From: Pseudomonas atagonensis
GTDB lineage: Bacteria > Pseudomonadota > Gammaproteobacteria > Pseudomonadales > Pseudomonadaceae
DNA length: 64,000 nt
Reading direction: 5' to 3'
NCBI RefSeq assembly: GCF_011369485.1
Contig: NZ_VXCA01000027.1
Span: 186,001-250,000, forward strand
Position numbers and translations under genes: made by a program. The notes below the pieces were generated by a model. The model saw only the letters and a program-made list of their open reading frames with translations, made no database searches and was not told where the DNA came from. Shown in pieces: positions 1 through 7,845 of the stretch (positions within the stretch are counted from its first letter, which is position 1; the number at the start of each line of letters is the position of its first letter).

Positions 1-3000
1 CGGCGATTCGCCCGCCGTCGCTGTAGATCCCACCCAACGCTTGCAGGTCAAGACGGCTGCCTTCGATCTTGCCGCCCTGGCCGTTGCGCAACACGCCGTT
101 GAGGCGGGTTTGCAGCAGACCGTTGAGACTCGACAACACACCCGCGCGGCTGTCGAGGCTGGCGGCGGTAAGGGTCAGATCGCCATTCTGGGCGATGATC
201 TTGCCGCCCTGGTTGTCGATTGCGCCGCTGCCGGTGTTTACGGTCAGCGCAGTCATGCTTTGCACCGCGCCTTTGCCGTTGTTCAGTGCGGCGGCGGTGA
301 TGTTGACGCCGGCATCGCGGCTCGACAGCAGGCCATCGGCGTCGTTGCGCAGCGTGCCGCCGGCGGTGATGTCCAATTGGCCGTTGGCCGAAACGGTACC
401 GCGCTGGCTGTTGATCAGATCGCCACTGGTGAGCAGGCTCAGCAGGGTCTGGCTGATCAACTGACCACCCTGGTTGTCGACGCTGGCAGAGCGTTTGATC
501 AGCAGCGCACCGTTACTGCCCAACGCGCCATTGACGTTGGTCAGGGCACCGAGCAGGTCGAGGGTGACGCTGTCGTCACCGACCAGACTGCCGCTGGTGT
601 TGTTCAGTTGGCCGCCAGTGAAGGTCAGGGCTTTTTTCGCCATGACGTTGCCGGTGTTGTTGTTCAGGCTGGTCGCATGGATATCGAGGGTGTCGCCACT
701 TTTGATCAAGCCGCCCGAGGCGTTGCTGATCGCGCCGCCGGTCATGGTCAGGGTTTGCTTGCCGCCACTGCTGACGGTGCCGCCACTGTTGTCCAGATTT
801 GAGGCCTTGATGCTCACATCGCCAGCACCGCCCACGCCGCCCTTGCTGTGGTTGAGCAAGGCGCCACTGAGGTCGATGCTCACGTTGCCGAGCTGGCTGG
901 AGATGGCGCCTTCCTGGCTGTTGTCGACGGCGCCACCGCTGACGCTCACGCCCTTCCAGCCAGACACCAGACCGTTCTGGTTGTTCAGATCGGCCGCCGT
1001 CACGGTCAGTTGATCGTTGCTGATCAGGTTGCCGCCACGGTTATCGAGGCTGTTGCCGGTGAGGCTGAAGCTGTTGACGCTGGAGATCTCGCCCTGCTGG
1101 TTGTTCAGGTCACGCAGGGTGGCGATGCTCAGCACGCCTTTGCTGTTGATTACGCCGTTCTGGTTATTGAGGTCACGCAGATGGGCAATGCTCAACAGCC
1201 CTTTGCTGCTGATCAGGCCGTCCTGGTTGTTCAGATCCTGCACAGTGGCGCCCAGATCCATATTCAGGCCTGAAACACCCACCAGCGTGCCGCCCTGATT
1301 GTTCAGGCCGGTGCTGTTGAGGGTCAGTTGTTGCGCAGCGCGGATGCTGCCTTTGTTGGTGTTTTTTAACAAACCATCGACGGTGACCTCGATATCGCTG
1401 TCACTGAGCAACACACCACCGTCGCTGTTGTCCAGACTCGCCGCCCGAACCTGCAACGCAGCGGCGGCAATGGTGCCTTTGATCGAGGTCAGCGCGTTGT
1501 CTAGGGTCAGGGTGAGTTTCTGGTTGCTCAGCAGTTGGCCGCCGCTGTTGTCCAGCGACTTGGCGATCAGCTCAAAGGCCTGGTCGCTGGAAATCTCGCC
1601 GCCACGGTTGTTCACGTCGGCGAGGTTTTTCAGCAGTAACCGGTTCGGCGCGTTGATCACACCGCCCTGATTATTCAGCGCGCCACCGTTCAGATCGAGG
1701 CTGACGGTAGCGCCGCTGAACACCTTGCCGCCCTGCTGATCGAGGCTCTGGACATTGGCGTCAAGCGTCTTGCCCGCACCCAGACTGCCACCGGTGTTGG
1801 TCACCTGACTGGCGGTGATTTCCACCTGGTCGTCAGCATAGATACTTGCCTGACTGTTGTTGAGGGCGCCGGTGCTGATACTCAGTCTGGCCTTGCTGCT
1901 GATCACACCCTTTTGCTGGTTTTCCAGCGCGCTGCTGTTGAGGGTCAGATCACCGTCGGTCAGCAGGCTGCCGCCCTGGTTGCTCACGGCGTCGCGAGTG
2001 TCGACGGTGAGCGCTTTGGCGCTGGAGACCGTACCGGCGTTGTTGTTGAGACTTTGCGCGGTAATCGCCAGAGCACCTTCGCTGAAAACACTGCCCTGCG
2101 CATTATTGAGATCCGCAGAGAGATTGATCGCCAGATCTTTCTGGCTGGTCAGGCGACCGCTGTTTTCCAGCGTCTTGCCGTTCAGCGTCAGCCCGGTTTC
2201 ACCGGATAGCAGGCCTTTATTGCGGTTGATGACATCGTTGACGGTCAGCGCCAGGTTGCCGCCGGCGAGCATGTAACCGCTGTCGCTGTTATCGAGCCAC
2301 GCGCCGATCAGACTCACATCGGCCTTGCTCGACAGCTCGCCGCTGCGGTTGTCGACACGGTCGACGGTGAGTTGCAGCGCTTTTGTCGCGCCTACCAGAC
2401 CCTCTTGACGGTTATCCAGTTTCGCGGCGACCACGGTTATGCCGTTATCGGCGATGACCACACCGCCCTGGTTGTCGAACAGGTCAGTCACGGCGAGATC
2501 GACATCACCCCGGCCACGAATGTCACCCTTGGCGTTGTCGAGGCTGGCGCTGCGCGTTTCGAGGCCGGCGGAAGCGATCACCCCTTTGACGTTGCTCAGG
2601 GCACGGTCGATGACCAAAGTGAGCTTTTCATTGCTCAGCAGTTTGCCGCCATCGTTGTTCAGGTTTTGCGCGTTGACACTCCACGCCTTGGCAGCGGAAA
2701 TTTCCCCGCCGCTGTTGTTCACGTCCTTGAGGTTTTTCAGCAGCAGTTGACCCGGCGTATGAATATTGCCGCGCAGGTTGTTGAGCAGGCCGTTATTCAT
2801 GTCCAGGGTCAGGTCGCCGTTGCTGAACAGCTCGCCACCGTCCTGTTCCAGCGAAGTGACCGAAGCTTCAAGCTTCTTCTGGCTGCCGATAGTGCCGCCG
2901 GCGTTGTCCAGGTGCGCGGCCGTGAGCAGCAGCGTGCCGTCAGTGGCGAGACTGCCGCCCTGACGGTTCTTGAAGTCACCGGTGGTCAGGGTCGAATCAG

Positions 3001-5632
3001 CCTTGGCGCTGATGATCCCGGTGTTGGTGTTATCGAGGCTGGCACTGCTGAAGGTCAGGCCTTTTTGCGAGGCGATCAGCCCCCCCTGGTTCAACGCCGC
3101 ACCGACGCTGGTCAGCGCCATCGCTTCGAGGCTCGACAACTTGCCCAAGCGGTTATCGAGGCTGCCGGCCTTGACGGTCATCTGCCCTTCGCTGCTGATC
3201 AGACCGCCCTGATTGTCCATGGCGTCGTCGAAGGTCAGGTTCAACGCGTTCTGGCTGACGATGCGCCCGCCGACGTTACTCAAACCGATGCCGCTGAGGG
3301 TGCTCGCGCCTTTGCTGAAAATCAGGCCGTTGCTGGCGTTGATGATCTGCGCGACGTTCAGGCCCAACGTGGTATCGGACAGCACCTTGCCGCCCTCGCT
3401 GTTGTCCAGGCGTGCGCCGTTGATGTGCAGGTCTTGCTGGCTGGAGAGTGAGCCGCCACGGTTGTCGATCTGCTCGACGTTGACGGTCAGGGTCTTGAGC
3501 GAGCCGACAAGACTGTCCTGGCGGCTGGTCAGCGTCTTGCCGGTCAGCAGCAGATTGCCTTCAGCGACCAGTTCGCCGCCCTGCTGGCTGAGATTCTCGA
3601 TGTTGGCGTCAATATCGTCCTTGCCGGAAATGCGCCCGGCGTCGTTGGTCACGGCTTTGGCTTTGAGGTTCAGCAGTCCGGTCGACGTGAGCAGGCCGCC
3701 ATTGCTGTTATCCAGCGTGTTGCCTTCGAAGGTCAGCGCGGCTTTGCTTTCGAGGCGGCCCTTTTCGCGGTTGTCCAGCTCACTGATCCGCAGTGTCGCT
3801 GCCTGATCGGCGCGAATGGTTCCGCCACGGTTGTCGGTATTGGCGCTGTTGACGGCAAGCGTATCGAGACTGGAAATCTTGCCCGCGCGGTTGTCCAGGC
3901 GTGTGGCCTGCACGTCCGTGGCGCCGTTGGCCTGAATCAGGCCCTTGTTGCGGTTGTTCAATTGATCGCTGATGCGGGTGGTCAGCGTGCCTTCGCTGGT
4001 CAACTGGCCCTGCTGGCTGTTGTCGAATTGTTGCGCTTTTACAGTCAGGGTCTGTTTTGCACCGATCCTGCCGGTTCGGTTGTTGATTGCGCCGAGCGCA
4101 CTGATGTCCAGCAAACGTCCGGCCGTCATCAGACCGGCTACGTTATCCAGCGAGGTCACTGTCAGTACGGTGTCGGTCTGGCTGGTGAGTTCGCCGTCAG
4201 CGTTGATGAGCTGGCCAATATTGACGGTGAGGCTGGCGTTGCTGTTGATCACGCCTTTGTTGTTCAGCACCTGATTGGCATTGAGGCTCAAGGCGCCGTT
4301 ACCCTGCACCTTGCCGGCGTTGCGGTTATCCAGCGTGCCCGCCGTGATCGCCGTGCTTTGCCCGCTGAGCGTGCCGCCCTGGTTGTTCAGGGTCTGTGCA
4401 GTGTTAACCGTCAGGTTGCGGCTGGCGGTGAGGCTTTTGCCGCTGTTGTCGAGGGTCTGCGCAGTCAGGCTCAGATCACCGCTGGCGTTGCGGCTGCCGT
4501 CGGCATTGACGCCGGCATCGATGGCGCCGGCATTGGTCAGTTGACCGCCTGCGTTGAGGGTGATGCTGTCGCGGGCGGCGAGGGTCTGGCGGTTGGTCAG
4601 GTTGCCCTGAGTTTGTACGTTGAGAGCGGTGCCGGCGTAGACCGGGCCGCGTGCATCAAGGCTGGCGGCTTTGACGTTGACCGCGCCGGTGGCCGAGGTG
4701 TCGGCCAGGCTCAACTGGCCATTGGCATCGAGCTGAATATCACCGCCGCTGGCGATCAGTTTGCCGTCGAGTTTCACCCCGACCCCGGCCTCGGTGCCGA
4801 CCAGTTTGATCGCCCCGGCGTACATGCCGCCCAGTGCCGAGGAGTCGATGGCCAGTTGCGGCTTGGCGCTGCCGTCACCGGCACGGGCGGTGGCGTTGAG
4901 GTTGTCGGCATTGACGTCGTTGCGCCCGGCGACAATCGTCAGGTTCTGTGCCTGGATCTCGGCGTTGATCTTCGCGCTGCGGGTGATGATTTCAAAACGG
5001 TCGACGTTGGTCGCGTTGATTCCCGCGCCTTCGATGGCCACCGAACCCTGATCGACCTGAAAGCGATCCAGTCGACCGTTGTCGAGCACCGGTTTGCCGG
5101 TGGTCAGCGTCACGCGCGGCGAGTTAATGAACCCGCAACCGTTGCAGGTGATGCCGTACGGGTTGGCGACGATGACCCGCGCCGACTGCCCCGCCACTTC
5201 GGTGTAACCGCGCAATTGACTCGGGTTGCCGCTGATGACTTCGTTGAGAATCGCCTGCGCCGAACCGCTGTTTTTCAGGTTCGGGTTGTCAATGATGTGC
5301 CCACCCAACTGGGTGAGATTGTTCTGCGTCGAGCCGTTGTTGAGGATGACGCCCTGCGCGCCGACGTTGTAATCATGGAACTGGTTGTGCGACAGCCCGC
5401 TGGCATTGGGCGTGGCGATGTTGATGATCGGCACGCCATTGCCGGCGCGATCCAGCGAGGTATTCGGGTTGGCCACCACAATGCCTTCGGCCTGCGCCCA
5501 CATCGGTTGCCAGAACATGACGTTCGCCAACAGAAACGCCAGCCCGCGCTTGGGCAGGCCCAGGAACGATTCACGGGTTTTCACGACAGCAGAAGACTGG
5601 CGAGCGAGAAAGGCGTATTGGCGAACGTCCAT
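1..5632 (-). CDS. Filamentous haemagglutinin-type TpsA adhesin, 3' end outside window
   Basis: This minus-strand frame is open from an ATG at 5632 to the window edge (1877 codons seen). Residues 1-46 form a long two-partner-secretion signal: a basic segment with KTRESF and PKRG, a hydrophobic stretch, then a likely cut after MWA. Residues 48 to about 290 are the TPS/haemagglutination domain, with GLSHNQF (79-85), NPNL (116-119), NPYGI (157-161) and a CNGC cysteine pair (163-166). The rest is dozens of 20-22 residue repeats of the form LDNxxGxLxSxxxLxL, as in FhaB-like beta-helices. By family it should be exported through a TpsB outer-membrane pore and act as an adhesin or contact-dependent inhibitor. 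No tpsB lies upstream here, and the C-terminus is not visible, so a toxin tip can be neither claimed nor excluded. An AGAG box lies 7 bases before the start. Confidence 0.93.
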   Translation of the reverse strand, partial: MDVRQYAFLARQSSAVVKTRESFLGLPKRGLAFLLANVMFWQPMWAQAEGIVVANPNTSLDRAGNGVPIINIATPNASGLSHNQFHDYNVGAQGVILNNGSTQNNLTQLGGHIIDNPNLKNSGSAQAILNEVISGNPSQLRGYTEVAGQSARVIVANPYGITCNGCGFINSPRVTLTTGKPVLDNGRLDRFQVDQGSVAIEGAGINATNVDRFEIITRSAKINAEIQAQNLTIVAGRNDVNADNLNATARAGDGSAKPQLAIDSSALGGMYAGAIKLVGTEAGVGVKLDGKLIASGGDIQLDANGQLSLADTSATGAVNVKAASLDARGPVYAGTALNVQTQGNLTNRQTLAARDSITLNAGGQLTNAGAIDAGVNADGSRNASGDLSLTAQTLDNSGKSLTASRNLTVNTAQTLNNQGGTLSGQSTAITAGTLDNRNAGKVQGNGALSLNANQVLNNKGVINSNASLTVNIGQLINADGELTSQTDTVLTVTSLDNVAGLMTAGRLLDISALGAINNRTGRIGAKQTLTVKAQQFDNSQQGQLTSEGTLTTRISDQLNNRNKGLIQANGATDVQATRLDNRAGKISSLDTLAVNSANTDNRGGTIRADQAATLRISELDNREKGRLESKAALTFEGNTLDNSNGGLLTSTGLLNLKAKAVTNDAGRISGKDDIDANIENLSQQGGELVAEGNLLLTGKTLTSRQDSLVGSLKTLTVNVEQIDNRGGSLSSQQDLHINGARLDNSEGGKVLSDTTLGLNVAQIINASNGLIFSKGASTLSGIGLSNVGGRIVSQNALNLTFDDAMDNQGGLISSEGQMTVKAGSLDNRLGKLSSLEAMALTSVGAALNQGGLIASQKGLTFSSASLDNTNTGIISAKADSTLTTGDFKNRQGGSLATDGTLLLTAAHLDNAGGTIGSQKKLEASVTSLEQDGGELFSNGDLTLDMNNGLLNNLRGNIHTPGQLLLKNLKDVNNSGGEISAAKAWSVNAQNLNNDGGKLLSNEKLTLVIDRALSNVKGVIASAGLETRSASLDNAKGDIRGRGDVDLAVTDLFDNQGGVVIADNGITVVAAKLDNRQEGLVGATKALQLTVDRVDNRSGELSSKADVSLIGAWLDNSDSGYMLAGGNLALTVNDVINRNKGLLSGETGLTLNGKTLENSGRLTSQKDLAINLSADLNNAQGSVFSEGALAITAQSLNNNAGTVSSAKALTVDTRDAVSNQGGSLLTDGDLTLNSSALENQQKGVISSKARLSISTGALNNSQASIYADDQVEITASQVTNTGGSLGAGKTLDANVQSLDQQGGKVFSGATVSLDLNGGALNNQGGVINAPNRLLLKNLADVNNRGGEISSDQAFELIAKSLDNSGGQLLSNQKLTLTLDNALTSIKGTIAAAALQVRAASLDNSDGGVLLSDSDIEVTVDGLLKNTNKGSIRAAQQLTLNSTGLNNQGGTLVGVSGLNMDLGATVQDLNNQDGLISSKGLLSIAHLRDLNNQNGVINSKGVLSIATLRDLNNQQGEISSVNSFSLTGNSLDNRGGNLISNDQLTVTAADLNNQNGLVSGWKGVSVSGGAVDNSQEGAISSQLGNVSIDLSGALLNHSKGGVGGAGDVSIKASNLDNSGGTVSSGGKQTLTMTGGAISNASGGLIKSGDTLDIHATSLNNNTGNVMAKKALTFTGGQLNNTSGSLVGDDSVTLDLLGALTNVNGALGSNGALLIKRSASVDNQGGQLISQTLLSLLTSGDLINSQRGTVSANGQLDITAGGTLRNDADGLLSSRDAGVNITAAALNNGKGAVQSMTALTVNTGSGAIDNQGGKIIAQNGDLTLTAASLDSRAGVLSSLNGLLQTRLNGVLRNGQGGKIEGSRLDLQALGGIYSDGGRIA

Positions 5633-6076
5633 GTTTAACTCTCATTGCAACGGCAAAGGGGTCGGGAAATCGACAGGCAAAGCAATCCCTGCCCGGCAAC
5701 AAACAGCGATGCCGGAAGAGTGAAAGAAACAAATTGGGGGGATTAATGCGCGCCTTGGTCAGAACGTCCAAAGCGATGCGAAACATTCGCAGGATGGCCT
5801 GCGAAAAGTCTGTTCGATCCCTCGAAACCACACATTGATATCAACGTGATGGCGCGATGGTAGATTGCCATCATTCTGACGTCAATAAGTCGTAACGCAG
5901 CTTTTTCGCCAACCGCTCTAGAACGGGGCTTTACGTGACAATGATGATTTTTTGCCGGAAATCGCGACCCGTTAGTCACACGATGCGAGGCACTTGACGC
6001 CACATACCACTGAACTTTTTACGGCCGAGCCCCCTCCACCGGATAACCCGCCTTAACCGGAACCGAGGCTGCCTCC
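5633..6076. promoter_or_regulatory. Gene-free upstream region of the adhesin
   Basis: There is no credible gene in these 444 bases. They separate the adhesin (leftward) from the small exported protein (rightward) and must carry both promoters. I see an inverted repeat (TGATGGC at 5847-5853 and GCCATCA at 5867-5873, 13 bases apart) and a T6 run after GATGA near 5949. I cannot assign -35/-10 boxes with confidence. Confidence 0.4.
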
Positions 6077-6352
6077 ATGAAGACCCTGATCAAACTCACC
6101 CTCGCTGCCACCTTCGCCTGCGCCCTGCCGGTGTGGGCCTGCACGCCGGAAGAAGCCACCGCCAAACGTGAACAACTGGCCAAGGAAGTTTCGAAATTGA
6201 CCGAGCAGAATCCGGCCAAGGCCAAAGAGATCAACGACGAATTGCAGAAAATGGATCTGGGCACCGCCAGCAAGGATCTGCCGGACAAATGCCAGTTGAT
6301 TGATCAGCGTTTGAAAGAGCTGGATACGGCCGAGAAGAAGACCGAGGGTTGA
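6077..6352 (+). CDS. Small exported protein of unknown function
   Basis: A 91-residue protein. It begins with a clear Sec signal (MKTLIKLTLAATFACALPVWA, likely cut before Cys22) and continues as a charged, Lys/Glu-rich helical chain with a second cysteine near residue 72. The two cysteines could form a periplasmic disulfide; a lipoprotein is less likely because the sequence before Cys is VWA rather than a lipobox. It stands alone and is followed by a strong terminator. I do not recognise the family. Confidence 0.75.
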   Translation: MKTLIKLTLAATFACALPVWACTPEEATAKREQLAKEVSKLTEQNPAKAKEINDELQKMDLGTASKDLPDKCQLIDQRLKELDTAEKKTEG

Positions 6353-6366
6353 CGACAACCGCAAAA

Positions 6367-6405
6367 CCCGCAGCTTCGATCACTGATTGGAGCTGCGTTT
6401 TTTTT
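6367..6405 (+). terminator. Rho-independent terminator after the small exported protein
   Basis: CGCAGCT (6369-6375) pairs with AGCTGCG (6391-6397) and is followed directly by eight T (6398-6405). Confidence 0.85.
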
Positions 6406-6416
6406 GCCCATAAATA

Positions 6417-6428
6417 TGCATTAATGCA
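6417..6428. promoter_or_regulatory. 12-bp perfect palindrome upstream of the protease pair
   Basis: TGCATTAATGCA is a perfect palindrome in the AT-rich 180 bases between the terminator at 6405 and the protease start at 6587. Its position suits an operator or a promoter element, but no protein is known to bind it; it may be chance in AT-rich sequence. Confidence 0.35.
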
Positions 6429-6586
6429 TTTATTTGTTGCGCTAACGCATATTTCGACTAAGGTTACCTCGAGCAAGCAGATCGGCATCAGCCATTCGAC
6501 ATGGCAACCCTTGAACGCCGATCGCTCGGCAACACCGCAACACCCACACAAGCTGGACGCTTGTTTTCACTCATGGAGGATTGAAA

Positions 6587-7171
6587 ATGTTAACCACTGA
6601 AGCAACCCGATTCACCGGCGAGTCATTGCCACGCTGCCTGATCGGCCATTTGCTCGATCCGCACCTCGTCGAGGTCGAAGCGGCTGCACAACCCCGTGCA
6701 CTGGCCGCCGCCAGCCTTAACTTCAATATGCAGAAGCAGACCCAGACCAACTGGTGCTGGGCCGCCGTTTCTGCCTCGGTCGGCAACTATTACGGCACAG
6801 GAAACTGGACCCAGTGCGGCGTTGCCAGCGCTGAACTCGACCGCAACTGCTGCAATCAGCCTGGGCCGTGCAACGTTTATGGCTATCTCGATTCCGCCCT
6901 GCGCACCACGCGCAGTTACAACGGCATGAATCAGGGCTCGCTGCAGATGTCGGCCATTCAGAACCAGATCAGCATGGGCCGCCCGGTCGGTCTGCGCTGC
7001 GCCTGGTACGGCGGTGGTGCACACTTTCTGACGATCTACGGCACCAACGGCGATTACGTGCTGGTCGCGGACTCGATCTACGGCTACTCGACCCGCGCGC
7101 TGAACGCCTTCCCGCGTTCTTATAACGGCGGCGGCAACTGGACCAACACTTACTTCACCGTGAAAAACTAG
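6587..7171 (+). CDS. Papain-like cysteine protease, C70/AvrRpt2 family
   Basis: A 194-residue protein starting at the ATG 6 bases after GGAGGA (6575-6580); an in-frame TTG at 6581 is too close to that site. About 45 N-terminal residues precede the catalytic core. The core shows QTNWCWAAVSAS (Cys57, with Gln53 placed for the oxyanion hole), GGGAHFLTI (His146) and VADSIYG (Asp162). This is the Cys-His-Asp order of peptidase family C70 (Pfam Peptidase_C70), which includes the type III effector AvrRpt2. It has seven cysteines, including a Cys88-Cys89 pair. There is no Sec signal, so it is cytoplasmic or leaves by a specialised route; no secretion genes are adjacent. The next gene starts 12 bases after its stop and is probably its partner. 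Confidence 0.82.
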   Translation: MLTTEATRFTGESLPRCLIGHLLDPHLVEVEAAAQPRALAAASLNFNMQKQTQTNWCWAAVSASVGNYYGTGNWTQCGVASAELDRNCCNQPGPCNVYGYLDSALRTTRSYNGMNQGSLQMSAIQNQISMGRPVGLRCAWYGGGAHFLTIYGTNGDYVLVADSIYGYSTRALNAFPRSYNGGGNWTNTYFTVKN

Positions 7172-7183
7172 GAGGGCGACATC

Positions 7184-7783
7184 ATGCAACTGACTTATCC
7201 AAAAGCGCCTTCCAACGGCGTTCAAACACTGCGTCCGGCACTGCAAAGCGCGCTGCAAACCCAGGGCTTTGGCGCCAACCGCCAATTCGCCAACGCCGCT
7301 GCGGCGAAGATCAGTCTCAGCAAGGCTTACCGTGGTTATTCGCTCAGCCTGGACGACCTGAGCAATGGCAAAGGCCTGCAAAATGCGCGGATCGGCGATT
7401 GGCATTACCTGGTGTTTGCCGATGGGGTAACGATTGCCGATGCACAATTGGCTGAAGGACGCGGGCATGTCGAATTCGCCTCGTTGAACCACGGCGATCA
7501 CGCGGCCGCTATGGTGAGTGCGCTGAAACTGGCAGAGCAATCGCCGCAATTGCACGGCAAAACCGTTGAGCTGCGGCTGTTGTTTGTGTCTGCGCTTAAC
7601 GTTGTGGCGATCTGGCTGCATGCCGACGGCGAAGAGCTGCTGATCCCGATCGAGCCAACGCCCAAGAACCTGGCCGTCACTCGGTTGTACAGCGAGGCTG
7701 CCCTGCTCGCTGCGTTGAAACCGGCGGCGGCTCAGGCGAAACAGCGTTTTGATACCGACACCAGTGGCCTGTTGGGCAACTGA
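7184..7783 (+). CDS. Unknown partner protein of the C70-like protease
   Basis: A 199-residue protein with ATG at 7184. Its ribosome-binding site GGAGGG (7171-7176) overlaps the stop codon of the protease gene, so the two are almost certainly co-transcribed and may be translationally coupled. There is no signal peptide, no membrane helix and no motif I recognise; the chain is Ala/Leu-rich with alternating helix- and strand-like stretches and no cysteine. From context it could be an inhibitor, chaperone or activator of the protease, but that is inference. Confidence 0.7.
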   Translation: MQLTYPKAPSNGVQTLRPALQSALQTQGFGANRQFANAAAAKISLSKAYRGYSLSLDDLSNGKGLQNARIGDWHYLVFADGVTIADAQLAEGRGHVEFASLNHGDHAAAMVSALKLAEQSPQLHGKTVELRLLFVSALNVVAIWLHADGEELLIPIEPTPKNLAVTRLYSEAALLAALKPAAAQAKQRFDTDTSGLLGN

Positions 7784-7800
7784 TAAACGCTGGACGAAAA

Positions 7801-7827
7801 AAAACCCGGACACTGTCCGGGTTTTTT
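7801..7827. terminator. Bidirectional terminator between convergent genes
   Basis: CCCGGAC (7805-7811), a 3-base loop, then GTCCGGG (7815-7821), flanked by an A-run on the left and T6 on the right. It serves the protease pair from the left and the DEAD-box gene from the right. Confidence 0.88.
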
Positions 7828-7845
7828 CTGTGTGCCTGAAACGAC

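Noticed and set aside
800..4700. Regular ~63-base spacing resembling a direct-repeat array
   Set aside because: It is the codon-level image of FHA-type protein repeats; units are diverged, in frame and without spacers, so it is not CRISPR.
41..5638. Many long plus-strand reading frames across the adhesin gene
   Set aside because: They are the antisense reflection of a repetitive minus-strand gene; their proteins are low-complexity with no recognisable domain, while the minus-strand frame has a signal, TPS motifs and regular repeats.
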